From NCBI GenBank assembly GCA_937889515.1, contig CALAOV010000373.1:1-46849 (forward strand): a stretch of 46,849 bases of DNA, read 5' to 3'. Below are positions 1 through 8,582 of this stretch, piece after piece (position 1 is the stretch's first letter; each line of letters opens with the position of its first letter). Source of the DNA: an uncultured Myxococcales bacterium. GTDB taxonomy: Bacteria > Myxococcota_A > Polyangia > Fen-1088. A program made the position numbers and the translations under genes. The notes under the pieces were generated by a model. The model ran no database searches and was not told where the DNA came from. It saw only the letters and a program-made list of their open reading frames with translations.

Positions 1-609
1 GGAATCGCCCTCGGCGGTGACCTCGCCCCCGCCGTCGAGCGTGAAATAGAGCACCGCGAAGCCGGCGTCCTCCAGGAACGAGGCGTCGGCGCCCAGGTGG
101 TTCCAGAAGGTCATAGACGAGCAGAGCGCCGATCCGCCCGCCGGACAGAGCGCGCCGAAACGAAACTCGACCGAATAGTTGAGGAGCAGGTTGGCGCCCA
201 GGACCCCCAGCGGCGTCGAGGTCGCGTCGCCCACGGGCTGCAGAGGCAGCTGGAAGAGGTCGATGTTGCGGAAGCGCCCCCGGAGGGCGTTGGCGCCCGT
301 GGCGTCGCGAAGATCGAAGCCCGATTGTGTGGTCTGCAGAGCGCCGGCCGCAGGTCCCGCCAGGATGGTCACCGGGCTGCCGGTGTCGACGACCATCTGG
401 AACGTCGGCGTGGCGGGCGCATCGGGTGCGGTGGCGATCGCCAGCAGCGCCCCGCCGGTCGCGACCCCATTGCCGAGCGGGGCCCGATCGAGCGCGACGG
501 GAAACGAATCGACGGTGCAGCAGTCCTCGCCGCAACCGGAGAGAACGGCGGCCCAGAGGCCGGACACGGCCAGCAGCGCCCCGGCCCCGCAGCGGCCCCA
601 GCCGGTCAT
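1..609 (-). CDS. Partial lipoprotein with retropepsin-like aspartic protease motif
   Basis: The reading frame starts at ATG 609 and runs off the left edge, so about 203 residues are visible. The N-terminus is a lipoprotein signal: a hydrophobic stretch ending in LSGC, which places the lipidated cysteine at residue 26. Residues 73-78 read VVDTGS, the D-T-G signature of retropepsin-like aspartic proteases, with Asp75 as the candidate catalytic residue. About 60 residues later comes a hydrophobic stretch ending in Gly (PLGVLGANLLLNY), which resembles the second conserved element of such proteases. The start overlaps the stop of the upstream MlaC-like gene (ATGA at 606-609), so the two are probably co-transcribed and translationally coupled. 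Protease activity is inferred from the motif alone. The C-terminus is not in the window. Confidence 0.7.
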   Translation of the reverse strand, partial: MTGWGRCGAGALLAVSGLWAAVLSGCGEDCCTVDSFPVALDRAPLGNGVATGGALLAIATAPDAPATPTFQMVVDTGSPVTILAGPAAGALQTTQSGFDLRDATGANALRGRFRNIDLFQLPLQPVGDATSTPLGVLGANLLLNYSVEFRFGALCPAGGSALCSSMTFWNHLGADASFLEDAGFAVLYFTLDGGGEVTAEGDS

Positions 610-1277
610 TCGCCGCTGTCGTCTTCTTTCTCGTCCAGCTTCTTCTTCATCTTCTTGAGGAGCGCGTCGAACCCGTCGCGGTTGATGATCTTGCTGAACT
701 CGGCGCGGTAGTTCTCGAGCATGCTCTGCTCGTCGGTCACCACGTCGTAGACCACCCAGCGCCCTTCCTTCCAGAGCATCTTGTACTCGAGGGCCACCTT
801 GGCCTTTTTGCCGTGCGAGGTGGTGTTGAGCGTCGCGGTCACGTCGGCCTCGTTCCCGGTCTTCTCCTCTTTTTCGTACTTGATGTTGTAGTTCGGGCTG
901 CCGTGGACCTGCCGCAGGTAACTGCGCTCCACCAGCTCGCGCAGGGTCTCCACGAATTCGGCGCGCTGCTTGGCGGTCAGCTTGTCCCAGTTCTTGGCCA
1001 GCGCCCGGTGCGCCAGCTCGCCGTAGTCGAGAAACGACCCGACCAGCTTCTTGACCTCGCTGCGCTCGAGCTCCGCCTCGGGCGACCAGTTCGGCTTGTT
1101 CTTCTGCAGCACCTTGTCGAGCTGGGCGTTGGACTTCTTGAGCTCCGCCATCGGGCTGCCCGAGGGGGGCGCCTCGGCGGCACGAGCGGGCTTGGCGCCG
1201 AACAGGAGCGCCCCGCTCCCGAGCACGAACGTACCGGCGGTCAAGATCGCAACGGACAGGCGGCGGAGGCTGGGCAT
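606..1277 (-). CDS. MlaC/Ttg2D-like periplasmic phospholipid-binding protein
   Basis: The product is 223 residues with a signal peptide (hydrophobic core about residues 8-27, likely cleavage after PARA). The mature part is charged and helical, with features of the MlaC/toluene-tolerance Ttg2D family: LVGSFLDYGELAHRALAKNW, followed by KQRAEFVETLRELVERSY and a beta-rich part with WVVYDVVTDEQSMLENYR. MlaC proteins carry phospholipids across the periplasm between an outer-membrane complex and the MlaFEDB ABC transporter, keeping the outer membrane asymmetric. None of the mlaA, mlaB, mlaD, mlaE or mlaF genes is visible here. Its neighbour is the lipoprotein gene overlapping its 3' end. It is divergent from prkA, with 74 bp between them. 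Confidence 0.8.
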   Translation of the reverse strand: MPSLRRLSVAILTAGTFVLGSGALLFGAKPARAAEAPPSGSPMAELKKSNAQLDKVLQKNKPNWSPEAELERSEVKKLVGSFLDYGELAHRALAKNWDKLTAKQRAEFVETLRELVERSYLRQVHGSPNYNIKYEKEEKTGNEADVTATLNTTSHGKKAKVALEYKMLWKEGRWVVYDVVTDEQSMLENYRAEFSKIINRDGFDALLKKMKKKLDEKEDDSGE

Positions 1278-1303
1278 TATGCTGTTCTACATAGCAGCGG
1301 ATA

Positions 1304-1329
1304 GGGCTGCAGGGGAAGATATGCAGCCC
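1304..1329. promoter_or_regulatory. Inverted repeat in the mlaC-like/prkA divergent promoter region
   Basis: A perfect 8-bp inverted repeat, GGGCTGCA (1304-1311) and TGCAGCCC (1322-1329), is separated by 10 bp. It sits in the only space available for promoters of the two divergent genes, 23 bp before the prkA start and 27 bp before the mlaC-like start. It could be an operator for a dimeric regulator or form a hairpin in the prkA leader. No known regulator motif was recognised. Confidence 0.4.
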
Positions 1330-1351
1330 ACATCGGCGCGTGCTACCGTAA

Positions 1352-3679
1352 ATGACGATGGCCGGCCGCGATTCAGGCCCCGAATCAGGCCCCAAGAACC
1401 GCTCCGAACCCGCCGCCGACGCGCCGGCGACAGGGGCCTCGGACTTATTTAGCGCCAAGGACTGGCTGGGGCAGACCACCGGCGAGATGCGCGACAACTT
1501 CGCGCGTAACCGCCGGGTCATCTCCTTGCCGGAATACCTGGCGCTGTTCGGCACCGATCCCGCGCAGCAGCTCCGGTCGGCCGGGCAGTACCTGCGAGAC
1601 GTCTTCGATCACTTCGGCACCGAGCCGATCCGGACGCCCCGCGGACCGATGACCCGCTGGCGACTCTTCGACTGCCCCTGGGACGGCGGCAAGGACGCCC
1701 TGGTGGGGCAGGAAGAGGTCCAGGCGGCGGTCTACCGGCTGGTCTCGAACTTCGCCCGGGAAGGACGCACCAATCGCCTCATCCTGCTGCACGGACCGAA
1801 CGGCAGCGCCAAGTCGACCTTCGTGGCCTGTCTGCAGCGCGGGATGGAGCACTACTCGACGCTCGACGTAGGGGCGCTCTACAAGTTCACCTGGATCTTC
1901 CCGACTCAAAAGCTGACCAAAGGGGGGATCGGGTTCGGCGGCGGCTTCGGGCCGGAGGGGACGCCGGAGACCTTCGCCTATCTCGAGGACGAGCTCATCG
2001 AATCGAAGATCGCCGACGAGATGCGCGACCACCCGCTGCTGCTGCTGCCGCGGGCCAAACGGCGCGATCTCATCGCCAACCGTCTGACGGCGGTCGGTCG
2101 CGGCGGTTTCCGATCGGCCGACTATCTGCTGCGCGGCGATCTGTCGCATCGCAACCGGCAGATCTTCGAGGCCCTGCTGTCGTCGTACCACGGCGACCTC
2201 GGCAAGGTGCTGCGCCACGTGCAGGTCGAGCGCTTCTTCGTGTCGCGCCGGTACCGCCAGGCGGCCGCCACCGTCGAACCGCAGCTGGCGGTCGACGCAC
2301 GCTCGCGCCAGCTCACCATGGATCGATCGCTGGCCTCGCTGCCGGCGGCGCTGCAGTCGCTGACGCTCTACGAATACCAGGGGGAGCTGGTCGACGGGAA
2401 CCGGGGCGTGATCGACTTCGCCGACCTGCTCAAGCGCCCGCTCGAGTCGTACAAGTACCTGCTCGGCACGGTGGAGCAGGGGCGGGTCTCGCTCGACGTG
2501 GCCAGCCTCGAGCTGGACACGGTGTTCATCGGCTCCTCCAACGAGGGCTACCTGGCCGCGTTCAAGGAGATCCCCGAGTTTCAGTCCTTCAAGGGGCGGA
2601 TGGAGCTGGTGCGCGTGCCGTACCTGCTCGACTACCGCGTCGAGGAGAAGATCTACCAGGCGCAGATCCGCGCCTCCCACGTCGAGTCGGGCAAGCACGT
2701 GGCGCCCCACGTCGCCTGGGTCACCGCGCTGTGGGCCGTGCTGACGCGCATGAAGAAGCCGCTGGCCGAAAAATACGGCAAGGGACTCTCGGACATCGTG
2801 CTCAAGCTCAGCCCCCTCGAGAAGGCCCAGCTCTACGCCGACGGCATCACGCCGGAGGGTTTGACCACCGAGCAACAGCGCGATCTGCTGGGCGGCGTCG
2901 AGAAGGTCGCGCGCGAATCCGACAATTACCCCAACTACGAGGGCCGCACCGGCGCCTCGCCGCGCGAGATGAAGCTGGTCATCATGAACGCGGCGCAGAG
3001 CGCCAAGCACGCCTGCCTGTCGCCGTTCGCCGTCTTCGACGAGCTCGAGGAGTTGGTCCGTGGCGTGACGGTGTACGAGTTCCTCAAGCAGGAGACGCTG
3101 CCGGGCGGCTTTCACGAGAACCGCAAGTTCGTCTTCGAGGTGCGCGACAAGCTCATCGATCGGATCGACGACGAGGTCCGAACCTCGATGGGCCTGGTCG
3201 ACGAGCGCCGCTACATGGAACGCTTCGAGCGCTACGCCGCGCACGCCTCGTACTGGGTCAAGCGCGAGAAGGTCCCCAACCCGATCACGGGCCGCGACGA
3301 AGAGCCCGACGAAGAGATGATGACCGACGTCGAGCGGATCTTGCAGGCCGCCGGCCGCCGCGACGAGTTCCGGCGCGAGGTGATCAGCAAGATCGGCGCC
3401 TGGTCGATCGACCACCCACGCCAGAAGCCGGACTACGACCAGATCTTCCCGCGCCAGATCGCCGAGCTGCGCGAATCCTTCTTCGACGAGCGCAAGAAGC
3501 AGGTCCGCAAGATCAACGAAGAGCTGCTGGTGCTGCTCACCGACGGGCCGACCCGCATGCAGCCCGACGCGGCGCAGAGCGCCAGCGCGACCCTGGCCAC
3601 GCTCAAGTCCCGCTTCGGCTACTGCGACAACTGCGCGAAAGACGCCGTCATGGCGCTCATCCGCAAGCGGTATTCCTAA
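1352..3679 (+). CDS. prkA: PrkA-family AAA+ serine/threonine protein kinase
   Basis: The product is 775 residues and matches PrkA/YeaG over most of its length. There is a PrkA AAA domain with Walker A GPNGSAKST (148-156) preceded by DALVGQEEVQ, then a long insert typical of the family (KLTKGGIGFGGGFG). The C-terminal kinase-associated half includes LTRMKKPLAEKYGKGLSD and FVFEVRDKLIDRIDDEVR. PrkA proteins are stress and nutrient-limitation kinases; in enteric bacteria YeaG acts with YeaH and SpoVR-type partners, neither of which is here. At 775 residues it is longer than the roughly 640 of the E. coli protein, partly because of a disordered N-terminal 30 residues rich in Pro, Ser and Ala. Its 3' end overlaps the convergent protease gene by 4 bp. 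Confidence 0.93.
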   Translation: MTMAGRDSGPESGPKNRSEPAADAPATGASDLFSAKDWLGQTTGEMRDNFARNRRVISLPEYLALFGTDPAQQLRSAGQYLRDVFDHFGTEPIRTPRGPMTRWRLFDCPWDGGKDALVGQEEVQAAVYRLVSNFAREGRTNRLILLHGPNGSAKSTFVACLQRGMEHYSTLDVGALYKFTWIFPTQKLTKGGIGFGGGFGPEGTPETFAYLEDELIESKIADEMRDHPLLLLPRAKRRDLIANRLTAVGRGGFRSADYLLRGDLSHRNRQIFEALLSSYHGDLGKVLRHVQVERFFVSRRYRQAAATVEPQLAVDARSRQLTMDRSLASLPAALQSLTLYEYQGELVDGNRGVIDFADLLKRPLESYKYLLGTVEQGRVSLDVASLELDTVFIGSSNEGYLAAFKEIPEFQSFKGRMELVRVPYLLDYRVEEKIYQAQIRASHVESGKHVAPHVAWVTALWAVLTRMKKPLAEKYGKGLSDIVLKLSPLEKAQLYADGITPEGLTTEQQRDLLGGVEKVARESDNYPNYEGRTGASPREMKLVIMNAAQSAKHACLSPFAVFDELEELVRGVTVYEFLKQETLPGGFHENRKFVFEVRDKLIDRIDDEVRTSMGLVDERRYMERFERYAAHASYWVKREKVPNPITGRDEEPDEEMMTDVERILQAAGRRDEFRREVISKIGAWSIDHPRQKPDYDQIFPRQIAELRESFFDERKKQVRKINEELLVLLTDGPTRMQPDAAQSASATLATLKSRFGYCDNCAKDAVMALIRKRYS

Positions 3680-5187
3680 GGCGCCCCTCTGGAGGGGAGC
3701 GGAATCGTGGTGGGTGGGGTCTCGCCGCTGGCGGCGACGGGGCTGTTGGCCGCGTCGCGGCCGGCCGACAGGCGATCGACCGTGTCGAGCAGGTTGGCGG
3801 CCAGATCGCGCGCCACCGGGACGTCGCGGGCCATCGCGCGCGACAGGTCCCGGCCGCGCTTGCGCTCATCCGGCGAGGCGGGGTTCGCCAGCGCCTTCCG
3901 ATAGTCGATGGTGTGCAGGATCTGCAGGCGGATCGAATCGCCGACGCGGGCCATCAGATCGCGCTCGTCGGCGCCCAGCGCCGAGGGGGGCCACTCGCGC
4001 CAGCCGGTGGCGCCCAGCACCCACAGCCGCCCCAGCTCGCCGAATCCGCCCGGCTTGGGTAGATCTTCGATGACCGCGACCCGGCGATCGTCGAGCGGGA
4101 ACTGCCTGCCGTAGAGATGGTAGAGGAGCACGCCGTCCGCGACCTCGGACCGCACGAACAGCCCGCCGAAGTCGAACAGGGGCAGGGTGCCGGCCGCCAG
4201 CGTCTCCTTGAGGAAGGCCCGCTCGGCGACGCCCGGCGCCCCCGACGACCCTTCGGTGATCGCGCGCGGCAGGTGCTTCTTCTTGTGCATGAAATCGACG
4301 AGCTGATCGATCCCCACCACCACGTTGAGCGCGCTGTGTCCCTTGTAGCCGGCGTGGTAGATGCCGACCAGCTCGAGGTCCCGGGACTTGCAGGAGGCGG
4401 CCAGCACCGGGCTGCCCGAGTTGCCCTCGGCCAGCAGGGCGTCGATGACGAAGTCGACGTGGTCCCAGCCCTGCTCCTGATCGCGATCGTAGGGGTTCAC
4501 CACCTTGCCGCTCGAGACCGCCTGCATGACCCCGAGCGGGAAGCCCCGCACCTCGACCGCGTTACCCTGGCGCAGGGCGGCGCTCTTGCCGATCTTGTAG
4601 GGAATGACGGTGAGCTTCTGGCTGGCCTTCAAGACCGCCGCGTCCAGCAGCGGATCGACGGCCACGCGGGTCAGCGCGATCTGCCCCGGCTCGAAATCGT
4701 CGCGCTCGTCGCGCACGATGCGCAGCTTGTCGTCGACGCGCTTGCACCCCTCCGGGACGCCGTCGATCCGGTGAAAGGTGTCGGTGACCTCGGGCCAGGC
4801 CGCCACGTGCTCGTTGGTGAGCAGGTAGGTGTCGTTGCCGGAGACCTCGTACGCGAACGCGGTGCCGAGCTCGCTGGCCTGGACGCGACGTCGCCGCAAC
4901 TTGCCGTCGGGTCCGAAAAAGGGGCACTCGTACTTGGCGCTGCTGCGCACCAGATAGCTGAACTGGCTGCGCGGTCCCTGTTCGATCTCCCGCGTCCGCA
5001 GCGAGCCAATCTGCAGCGAGTCGGCGTACTCGCCCTCGCACATCATGCCCGTCGTCGCCGACAATCGCGATCGGGTGAGCACGTCGAAGGCGATGCCGAT
5101 GACGATCAGCAAGCCCAGCAAGGGTGCCCAGCGATGCAGCCAGCCCTGCGCCGGGACCTTCAGCCAGCTCTGCGTCGGTAACTTCAT
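3676..5187 (-). CDS. Membrane-anchored trypsin-like serine protease
   Basis: The product is 503 residues starting MKLPTQSW. The frame is open further upstream, but that part is arginine-rich and not protein-like, and it would run into the divergent gene, so this ATG was chosen. One membrane segment (about 21-38, PLLGLLIVIGIAFDVLT) anchors it, and the rest is probably periplasmic. The catalytic triad of the S1 family is visible in order: His127 in LLTNEHVAAW, Asp182 in PLLDAAVLKAS and Ser258 in EGNSGSPVL. The roughly 180 residues after the protease domain show no recognised fold. It overlaps prkA tail to tail. The start lies 24 bp from the divergent diadenylate cyclase gene, so both promoters must be very compact or overlap coding sequence. 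The substrate is unknown. Confidence 0.8.
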   Translation of the reverse strand: MKLPTQSWLKVPAQGWLHRWAPLLGLLIVIGIAFDVLTRSRLSATTGMMCEGEYADSLQIGSLRTREIEQGPRSQFSYLVRSSAKYECPFFGPDGKLRRRRVQASELGTAFAYEVSGNDTYLLTNEHVAAWPEVTDTFHRIDGVPEGCKRVDDKLRIVRDERDDFEPGQIALTRVAVDPLLDAAVLKASQKLTVIPYKIGKSAALRQGNAVEVRGFPLGVMQAVSSGKVVNPYDRDQEQGWDHVDFVIDALLAEGNSGSPVLAASCKSRDLELVGIYHAGYKGHSALNVVVGIDQLVDFMHKKKHLPRAITEGSSGAPGVAERAFLKETLAAGTLPLFDFGGLFVRSEVADGVLLYHLYGRQFPLDDRRVAVIEDLPKPGGFGELGRLWVLGATGWREWPPSALGADERDLMARVGDSIRLQILHTIDYRKALANPASPDERKRGRDLSRAMARDVPVARDLAANLLDTVDRLSAGRDAANSPVAASGETPPTTIPLPSRGAP

Positions 5188-5211
5188 CCGAGCCCGTCTT
5201 TTCAGCGTAGC

Positions 5212-6123
5212 ATGCGGGCGAAAGAGACCGCGAATATGGCCAAGGCTCCGACGGCAACCCAGACCGACGTGATCCGCTCGGCGGTGGCGCTCGCCAACCG
5301 GCCCAGCGTCGACCATTTTCTGTATGTGGGAGACCTACCGCTGCCCGACGAGGCGTTTCGCGGCAACCCGCGCGCGCGAAAACGCCTGGTCCAGGCGGTG
5401 GTGGCTGCCAGCCAGCGGGACGTCATCGAGGCCGCCGGCATCCAGGTGCTGCCGCTGCCGGAGTACGATCTGGGCCGGCCCGAGAAGCTCAAGATCGCGC
5501 TCGTGAGCGGCATCACGCGCGGCATCTACAAGGAGGGCGACGTGGTGGTCAGCCTGCTGTCGCGCAAACCGACCACCTACCCCGATTCGATCCTGGTGGT
5601 CACGGTCGGTCAGGACGACGAAGAGGGATCGTTCGGCTTCCTGCAGGCCAAAGGGGTCTCGCCCGGATTGATGGACGCGCTCATCGAGCTGGCCATCAGC
5701 ATCGGCGTGGAAGGCTGGGAAGGCCGTCCCGTCGGCGCGCTGTTCGTGGTCGGCGACTCCAATACGGTGATGGAGAAATCGCGGCAGCTCACCCTCAACC
5801 CGTTCCAGGGCTACTCGGAAGACGAGAAGAACATCATGAACCCCGACGTGCGCCACGCGCTGCACGCCTTTGCCGTCCTGGACGGCGCGTTCGTCGTGCG
5901 CGAGGACGGCTGCGTGATGGCCGCGGGGCGCTACCTGAACTTCGACCAGGATCAAGATCTGGACGTGCCGCTCGGCCTGGGGGCCCGGCACATGGCCGCC
6001 GCCGGCATCTCGCGCGACAGCGAGGCCATCGCCATCGTGGTCTCCCAGACCTCCGGATCGGTGCGGGTCTTCCGGCGCGGAAAGGCCGCGCTCGAGCTGG
6101 CCCCGCGCATGCGAAGGTCGTGA
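5212..6123 (+). CDS. Diadenylate cyclase (DacZ-like, DAC/DisA_N domain)
   Basis: The product is 303 residues. The C-terminal third is a DAC domain that condenses two ATP to c-di-AMP: the DGA motif is at 224-226 (VLDGAFVVREDG), followed by the second conserved block at 255-267 (GLGARHMAAAGIS) and AIAIVVSQTSGSVRVFRRG. The N-terminal half (about 17-135) looks like the pyruvate-kinase C-terminal-like domain seen in archaeal DacZ, an arrangement unlike DisA, CdaA or CdaS. The family's RHR triplet reads RHM here (259-261), which could affect triphosphate handling. Known DAC proteins act as dimers or oligomers, with the DGA of one subunit facing the RHR of another. An alternative start is ATG 5236 (MAKAPTATQ), which has a weak purine-rich upstream site. 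Confidence 0.82.
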   Translation: MRAKETANMAKAPTATQTDVIRSAVALANRPSVDHFLYVGDLPLPDEAFRGNPRARKRLVQAVVAASQRDVIEAAGIQVLPLPEYDLGRPEKLKIALVSGITRGIYKEGDVVVSLLSRKPTTYPDSILVVTVGQDDEEGSFGFLQAKGVSPGLMDALIELAISIGVEGWEGRPVGALFVVGDSNTVMEKSRQLTLNPFQGYSEDEKNIMNPDVRHALHAFAVLDGAFVVREDGCVMAAGRYLNFDQDQDLDVPLGLGARHMAAAGISRDSEAIAIVVSQTSGSVRVFRRGKAALELAPRMRRS

Positions 6124-6190
6124 TTCCGCCGCGGTCCGCTGAATTTGCCGGGACTTTCCGAATTTGCTGGCGCCGTGCCTTCCGGATACG

Positions 6191-7276
6191 ATGCCAACCG
6201 TGCGAGTCCGCGCGTCTGTCGTTGCCCTGATGTTGATGGTCGCGGTCCTGGTCGGCACCGGCACCGCCCACGCCGACGACGCGCAGCAGGCGCGTGACCT
6301 GTTCACGCAGGGGAACACCTTCTTCGACCTGGGCCAGTTCGACAAGGCGATCGACGCCTGGCAGAAGGGCTACCAGCTCAAGAACGATCCCGGCTTCCTC
6401 TACAACATTGCCCAGGCCTACCGGGTGATGGAGAACGCCGAAAAGGCTATCTTCTTCTACAAGCGTTACCTGGCCAACTATCCGCCAAAAGCGCACAACC
6501 GCACCGAGGTCGAGCAGAAGATCGAGGCGCTGCAAAAGCAGCTTCAGCAGCAGGACCAGGCCAAACAGATCCCGCCGCCGGGGCCGCTCGGCCCGGGCAA
6601 TCCGGTGCCCAGCGCCAACCCGACCGGCACCGAGCCGACCTCGCCGCCGCCGGCGTCTGCGCCGGGACCCGGCGGGCTGGGCTCGGCGCCTACCACCACG
6701 CCGGCCGCGACCGGCGAGGTGGCGGCGACCTCCAGCGAGCTCTCCGGCGAGACCGCCGCGCCGCCGCACCGGATCGATCTCGGCGCTGCCATCGGGTTCG
6801 ACACCTGGGCGTCGGGCGTCCAGGGAACCGCCGATCCCTCGTTCGCGCTGACGCTGGCGGGTGGTTACACCTTCGGCGCGCCCACCTCGACGGTGCGGTT
6901 CCGTCTGGGGGCGCTGTTCGGCTACACCTTCCTGCAGGAGACCAGCTCGAAGGACTCCTTCACCTCTTTTCTGATCGACCCGACCCTGGAGTTCCGACTG
7001 GCACAGCGGGTTCGCCTGGACGTCGACCTCGGGATCGGCGTGCTCTCGATCGGGGGGATAAACGCCAACTCGGCGCTGCTCGCCAACTCGATGGTGACGG
7101 TCAAGGGCACCCAGGCGCTCGCCGAGGTCCGGATCGGCGTCGGGGCGCAGTACCAGCTGACGTCCACGCTGTCGGTCTTCGTCTGGCCGGCCATCGCGAA
7201 CAGCCCCCAGAAAGAGCACTTCCACGCCGCGATCTCGCGCGTCGAGCTGCTGGCCGGTCTGGTCATCCGCCCCTGA
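6191..7276 (+). CDS. Secreted TPR protein with C-terminal outer-membrane barrel-like domain
   Basis: The product is 361 residues from ATG 6191; an upstream ATG (6164) only adds nine residues before the signal peptide. The signal peptide is MPTVRVRASVV through THADD. Tetratricopeptide-like helices follow (ARDLFTQGNTFFDLGQFDKA, then LYNIAQAYRVMENAEKAI), the second resembling canonical TPR spacing. A long Pro/Ala/Gly/Thr-rich linker (about 120-190) leads to a C-terminal region of alternating hydrophobic strands (LDVDLGIGVLSIGG, AEVRIGVGAQYQL) that looks like an eight-stranded outer-membrane barrel. Such TPR-linker-barrel proteins are common in Myxococcota and mostly uncharacterised. It is followed 20 bp later by hddC on the same strand. 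Confidence 0.65.
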   Translation: MPTVRVRASVVALMLMVAVLVGTGTAHADDAQQARDLFTQGNTFFDLGQFDKAIDAWQKGYQLKNDPGFLYNIAQAYRVMENAEKAIFFYKRYLANYPPKAHNRTEVEQKIEALQKQLQQQDQAKQIPPPGPLGPGNPVPSANPTGTEPTSPPPASAPGPGGLGSAPTTTPAATGEVAATSSELSGETAAPPHRIDLGAAIGFDTWASGVQGTADPSFALTLAGGYTFGAPTSTVRFRLGALFGYTFLQETSSKDSFTSFLIDPTLEFRLAQRVRLDVDLGIGVLSIGGINANSALLANSMVTVKGTQALAEVRIGVGAQYQLTSTLSVFVWPAIANSPQKEHFHAAISRVELLAGLVIRP

Positions 7277-7296
7277 TCGAAAATGCAGGGTCGAAG

Positions 7297-8010
7297 ATGC
7301 AGTGTCTGATTCTGGCGGGCGGTCTCGCCACGCGGATGCGGCCCCTGACGGATCGGATTCCCAAGGCGCTCATTCCGGTGGAAGGTCGCCCCTTCGTCGA
7401 CCACCAGCTCGCCTGGCTCGCCGGACACGGCGTCACCGACGTGGTGCTGTCGATCGGCTACCGCGGTGACGAAATCCGGGCGCACGTCGGCGATGGGGCG
7501 GTCCACGGCCTGCGGGTCTGCTATGTCGACGAAGGGACCGACCTGCGGGGCACGGCGGGCGCCCTGCGGCTGGCGCTCGACCAGGGCGTGCTCGAAGAGC
7601 GGTTCCTGGTCACCTACGGCGATTCGTTCTTGCCGATCGATTTCGGCGGGGTCTTCCGCGCCTTCGCAAGCGACGGCGCGCCCGCCCTCATGACCGTGTT
7701 CCGCAACCAGGGACGCTGGGACCAGAGCAACGTCATCTTCGACGGGCGTCGGGTGAGCCTGTACGACAAGCACCGCCGGACCCGACCCGCCACCGAGTTC
7801 ACCTACATCGACTACGGGCTCTCCGCGCTCGAGCGGCGGATCGTCGCGGAGGAGATCCCGGCCGGCGTCAAGGCCGATCTGGCCGAGCTGTTCTTTCGAC
7901 TCTCGGTCCGCGGCGAGCTGGCCGGCCTCGAGGTGCAGCAGCGTTTCTACGAGATCGGCTCGCCCGAGGGCCTGGAGGACTTCGCGGGATGGCTGCGCGC
8001 AAATCCCTGA
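7297..8010 (+). CDS. hddC: HddC-like D-glycero-alpha-D-manno-heptose-1-phosphate guanylyltransferase
   Basis: The product is 237 residues, a nucleotidyltransferase with the N-terminal signature LILAGGLATRMRPLTD followed by the conserved Lys in PKALIPVEGRP. The metal-binding Asp lies in LVTYGDSFLPID. Length and sequence fit the short NTP-transferases that make GDP-heptose from heptose 1-phosphate rather than the longer GDP-mannose pyrophosphorylases. The gene overlaps gmhB by 22 bp, and GmhB makes its substrate, which strongly supports the assignment. The other pathway genes (gmhA, hddA) lie 18-24 kb downstream in the same glycan region. An activity on mannose 1-phosphate cannot be ruled out from sequence alone. 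Confidence 0.78.
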   Translation: MQCLILAGGLATRMRPLTDRIPKALIPVEGRPFVDHQLAWLAGHGVTDVVLSIGYRGDEIRAHVGDGAVHGLRVCYVDEGTDLRGTAGALRLALDQGVLEERFLVTYGDSFLPIDFGGVFRAFASDGAPALMTVFRNQGRWDQSNVIFDGRRVSLYDKHRRTRPATEFTYIDYGLSALERRIVAEEIPAGVKADLAELFFRLSVRGELAGLEVQQRFYEIGSPEGLEDFAGWLRANP

Positions 8011-8582
8011 TCGTCCTCGACCGGGACGGCGTCTTGAACCGCCTGCTCGACAACCCGGCCGAGCCGCGGCCCGACAGCCCGATGCGCGCGAGCGAGGTGC
8101 AGGTCTTCCCCTGGGTGCCGGCCGCGCTGCGCGATCTGACCCGGGCCGGATTCGGCCTGGTCATCGCCAGCAACCAACCGGCCGCCGCCAAGGGGAAGAC
8201 CACGCAGGCCGATCTGGAAGCGGCGCACGCCGAGGTTCTGCGCGTCGCGACGGGGGAGGGGGGCGTCATCTTGAGCTCTCACCTCTGCTTTCACCGCGCG
8301 GAGGATCGCTGCGCGTGCCGCAAACCGGCCATCGGCCTTTTGACCGAGGCTTTCGAGGCGCACCCCGACTACGCCCTCGAGCGCTCGTGGATGGTGGGCG
8401 ATCGCGCGCCCGACGTGCTGGCCGGCGCCGCGTTCGGGCTGCAGACGGCATACCTCGGGGAGGTGAGCGCCGACGACCGGGCGATGCTCGCGGCGGCGGC
8501 GGTCGAACCTTTCTACCGGGGGAGCGATCTGGGAGAGTTCGTCGAGTTCTTGCTGGGATCCGCCGGCGGCACCGGCGCATGA
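7989..8582 (+). CDS. gmhB: GmhB D-glycero-D-manno-heptose-1,7-bisphosphate phosphatase (HAD family)
   Basis: The product is 197 residues with the HAD motif DRDGVLN near the N-terminus (Asp10 is the nucleophile and Asp12 the general acid), motif II in VIASNQPAAAKGK, and MVGDRAPDVLAGAAFG as the C-terminal acidic motif. The GmhB zinc site is visible as C-F-H followed seven residues later by C-A-C (LCFHRAEDRCACRKP). It removes the 7-phosphate from heptose 1,7-bisphosphate, giving heptose 1-phosphate for HddC. It overlaps hddC at its 5' end. Its stop overlaps the ATG of the broken 8579 frame (ATGA). A diverged copy of its last 20 codons lies at 11317-11421, beyond the inserted segment. Confidence 0.87.
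   Translation: MAARKSLIVLDRDGVLNRLLDNPAEPRPDSPMRASEVQVFPWVPAALRDLTRAGFGLVIASNQPAAAKGKTTQADLEAAHAEVLRVATGEGGVILSSHLCFHRAEDRCACRKPAIGLLTEAFEAHPDYALERSWMVGDRAPDVLAGAAFGLQTAYLGEVSADDRAMLAAAAVEPFYRGSDLGEFVEFLLGSAGGTGA

Noticed and set aside
1445-3415. Long minus-strand open frame opposite prkA
   Set aside because: It has no protein-like composition, is rich in Arg, Ala and Gly, and is antisense to a clearly recognised kinase in very GC-rich DNA.
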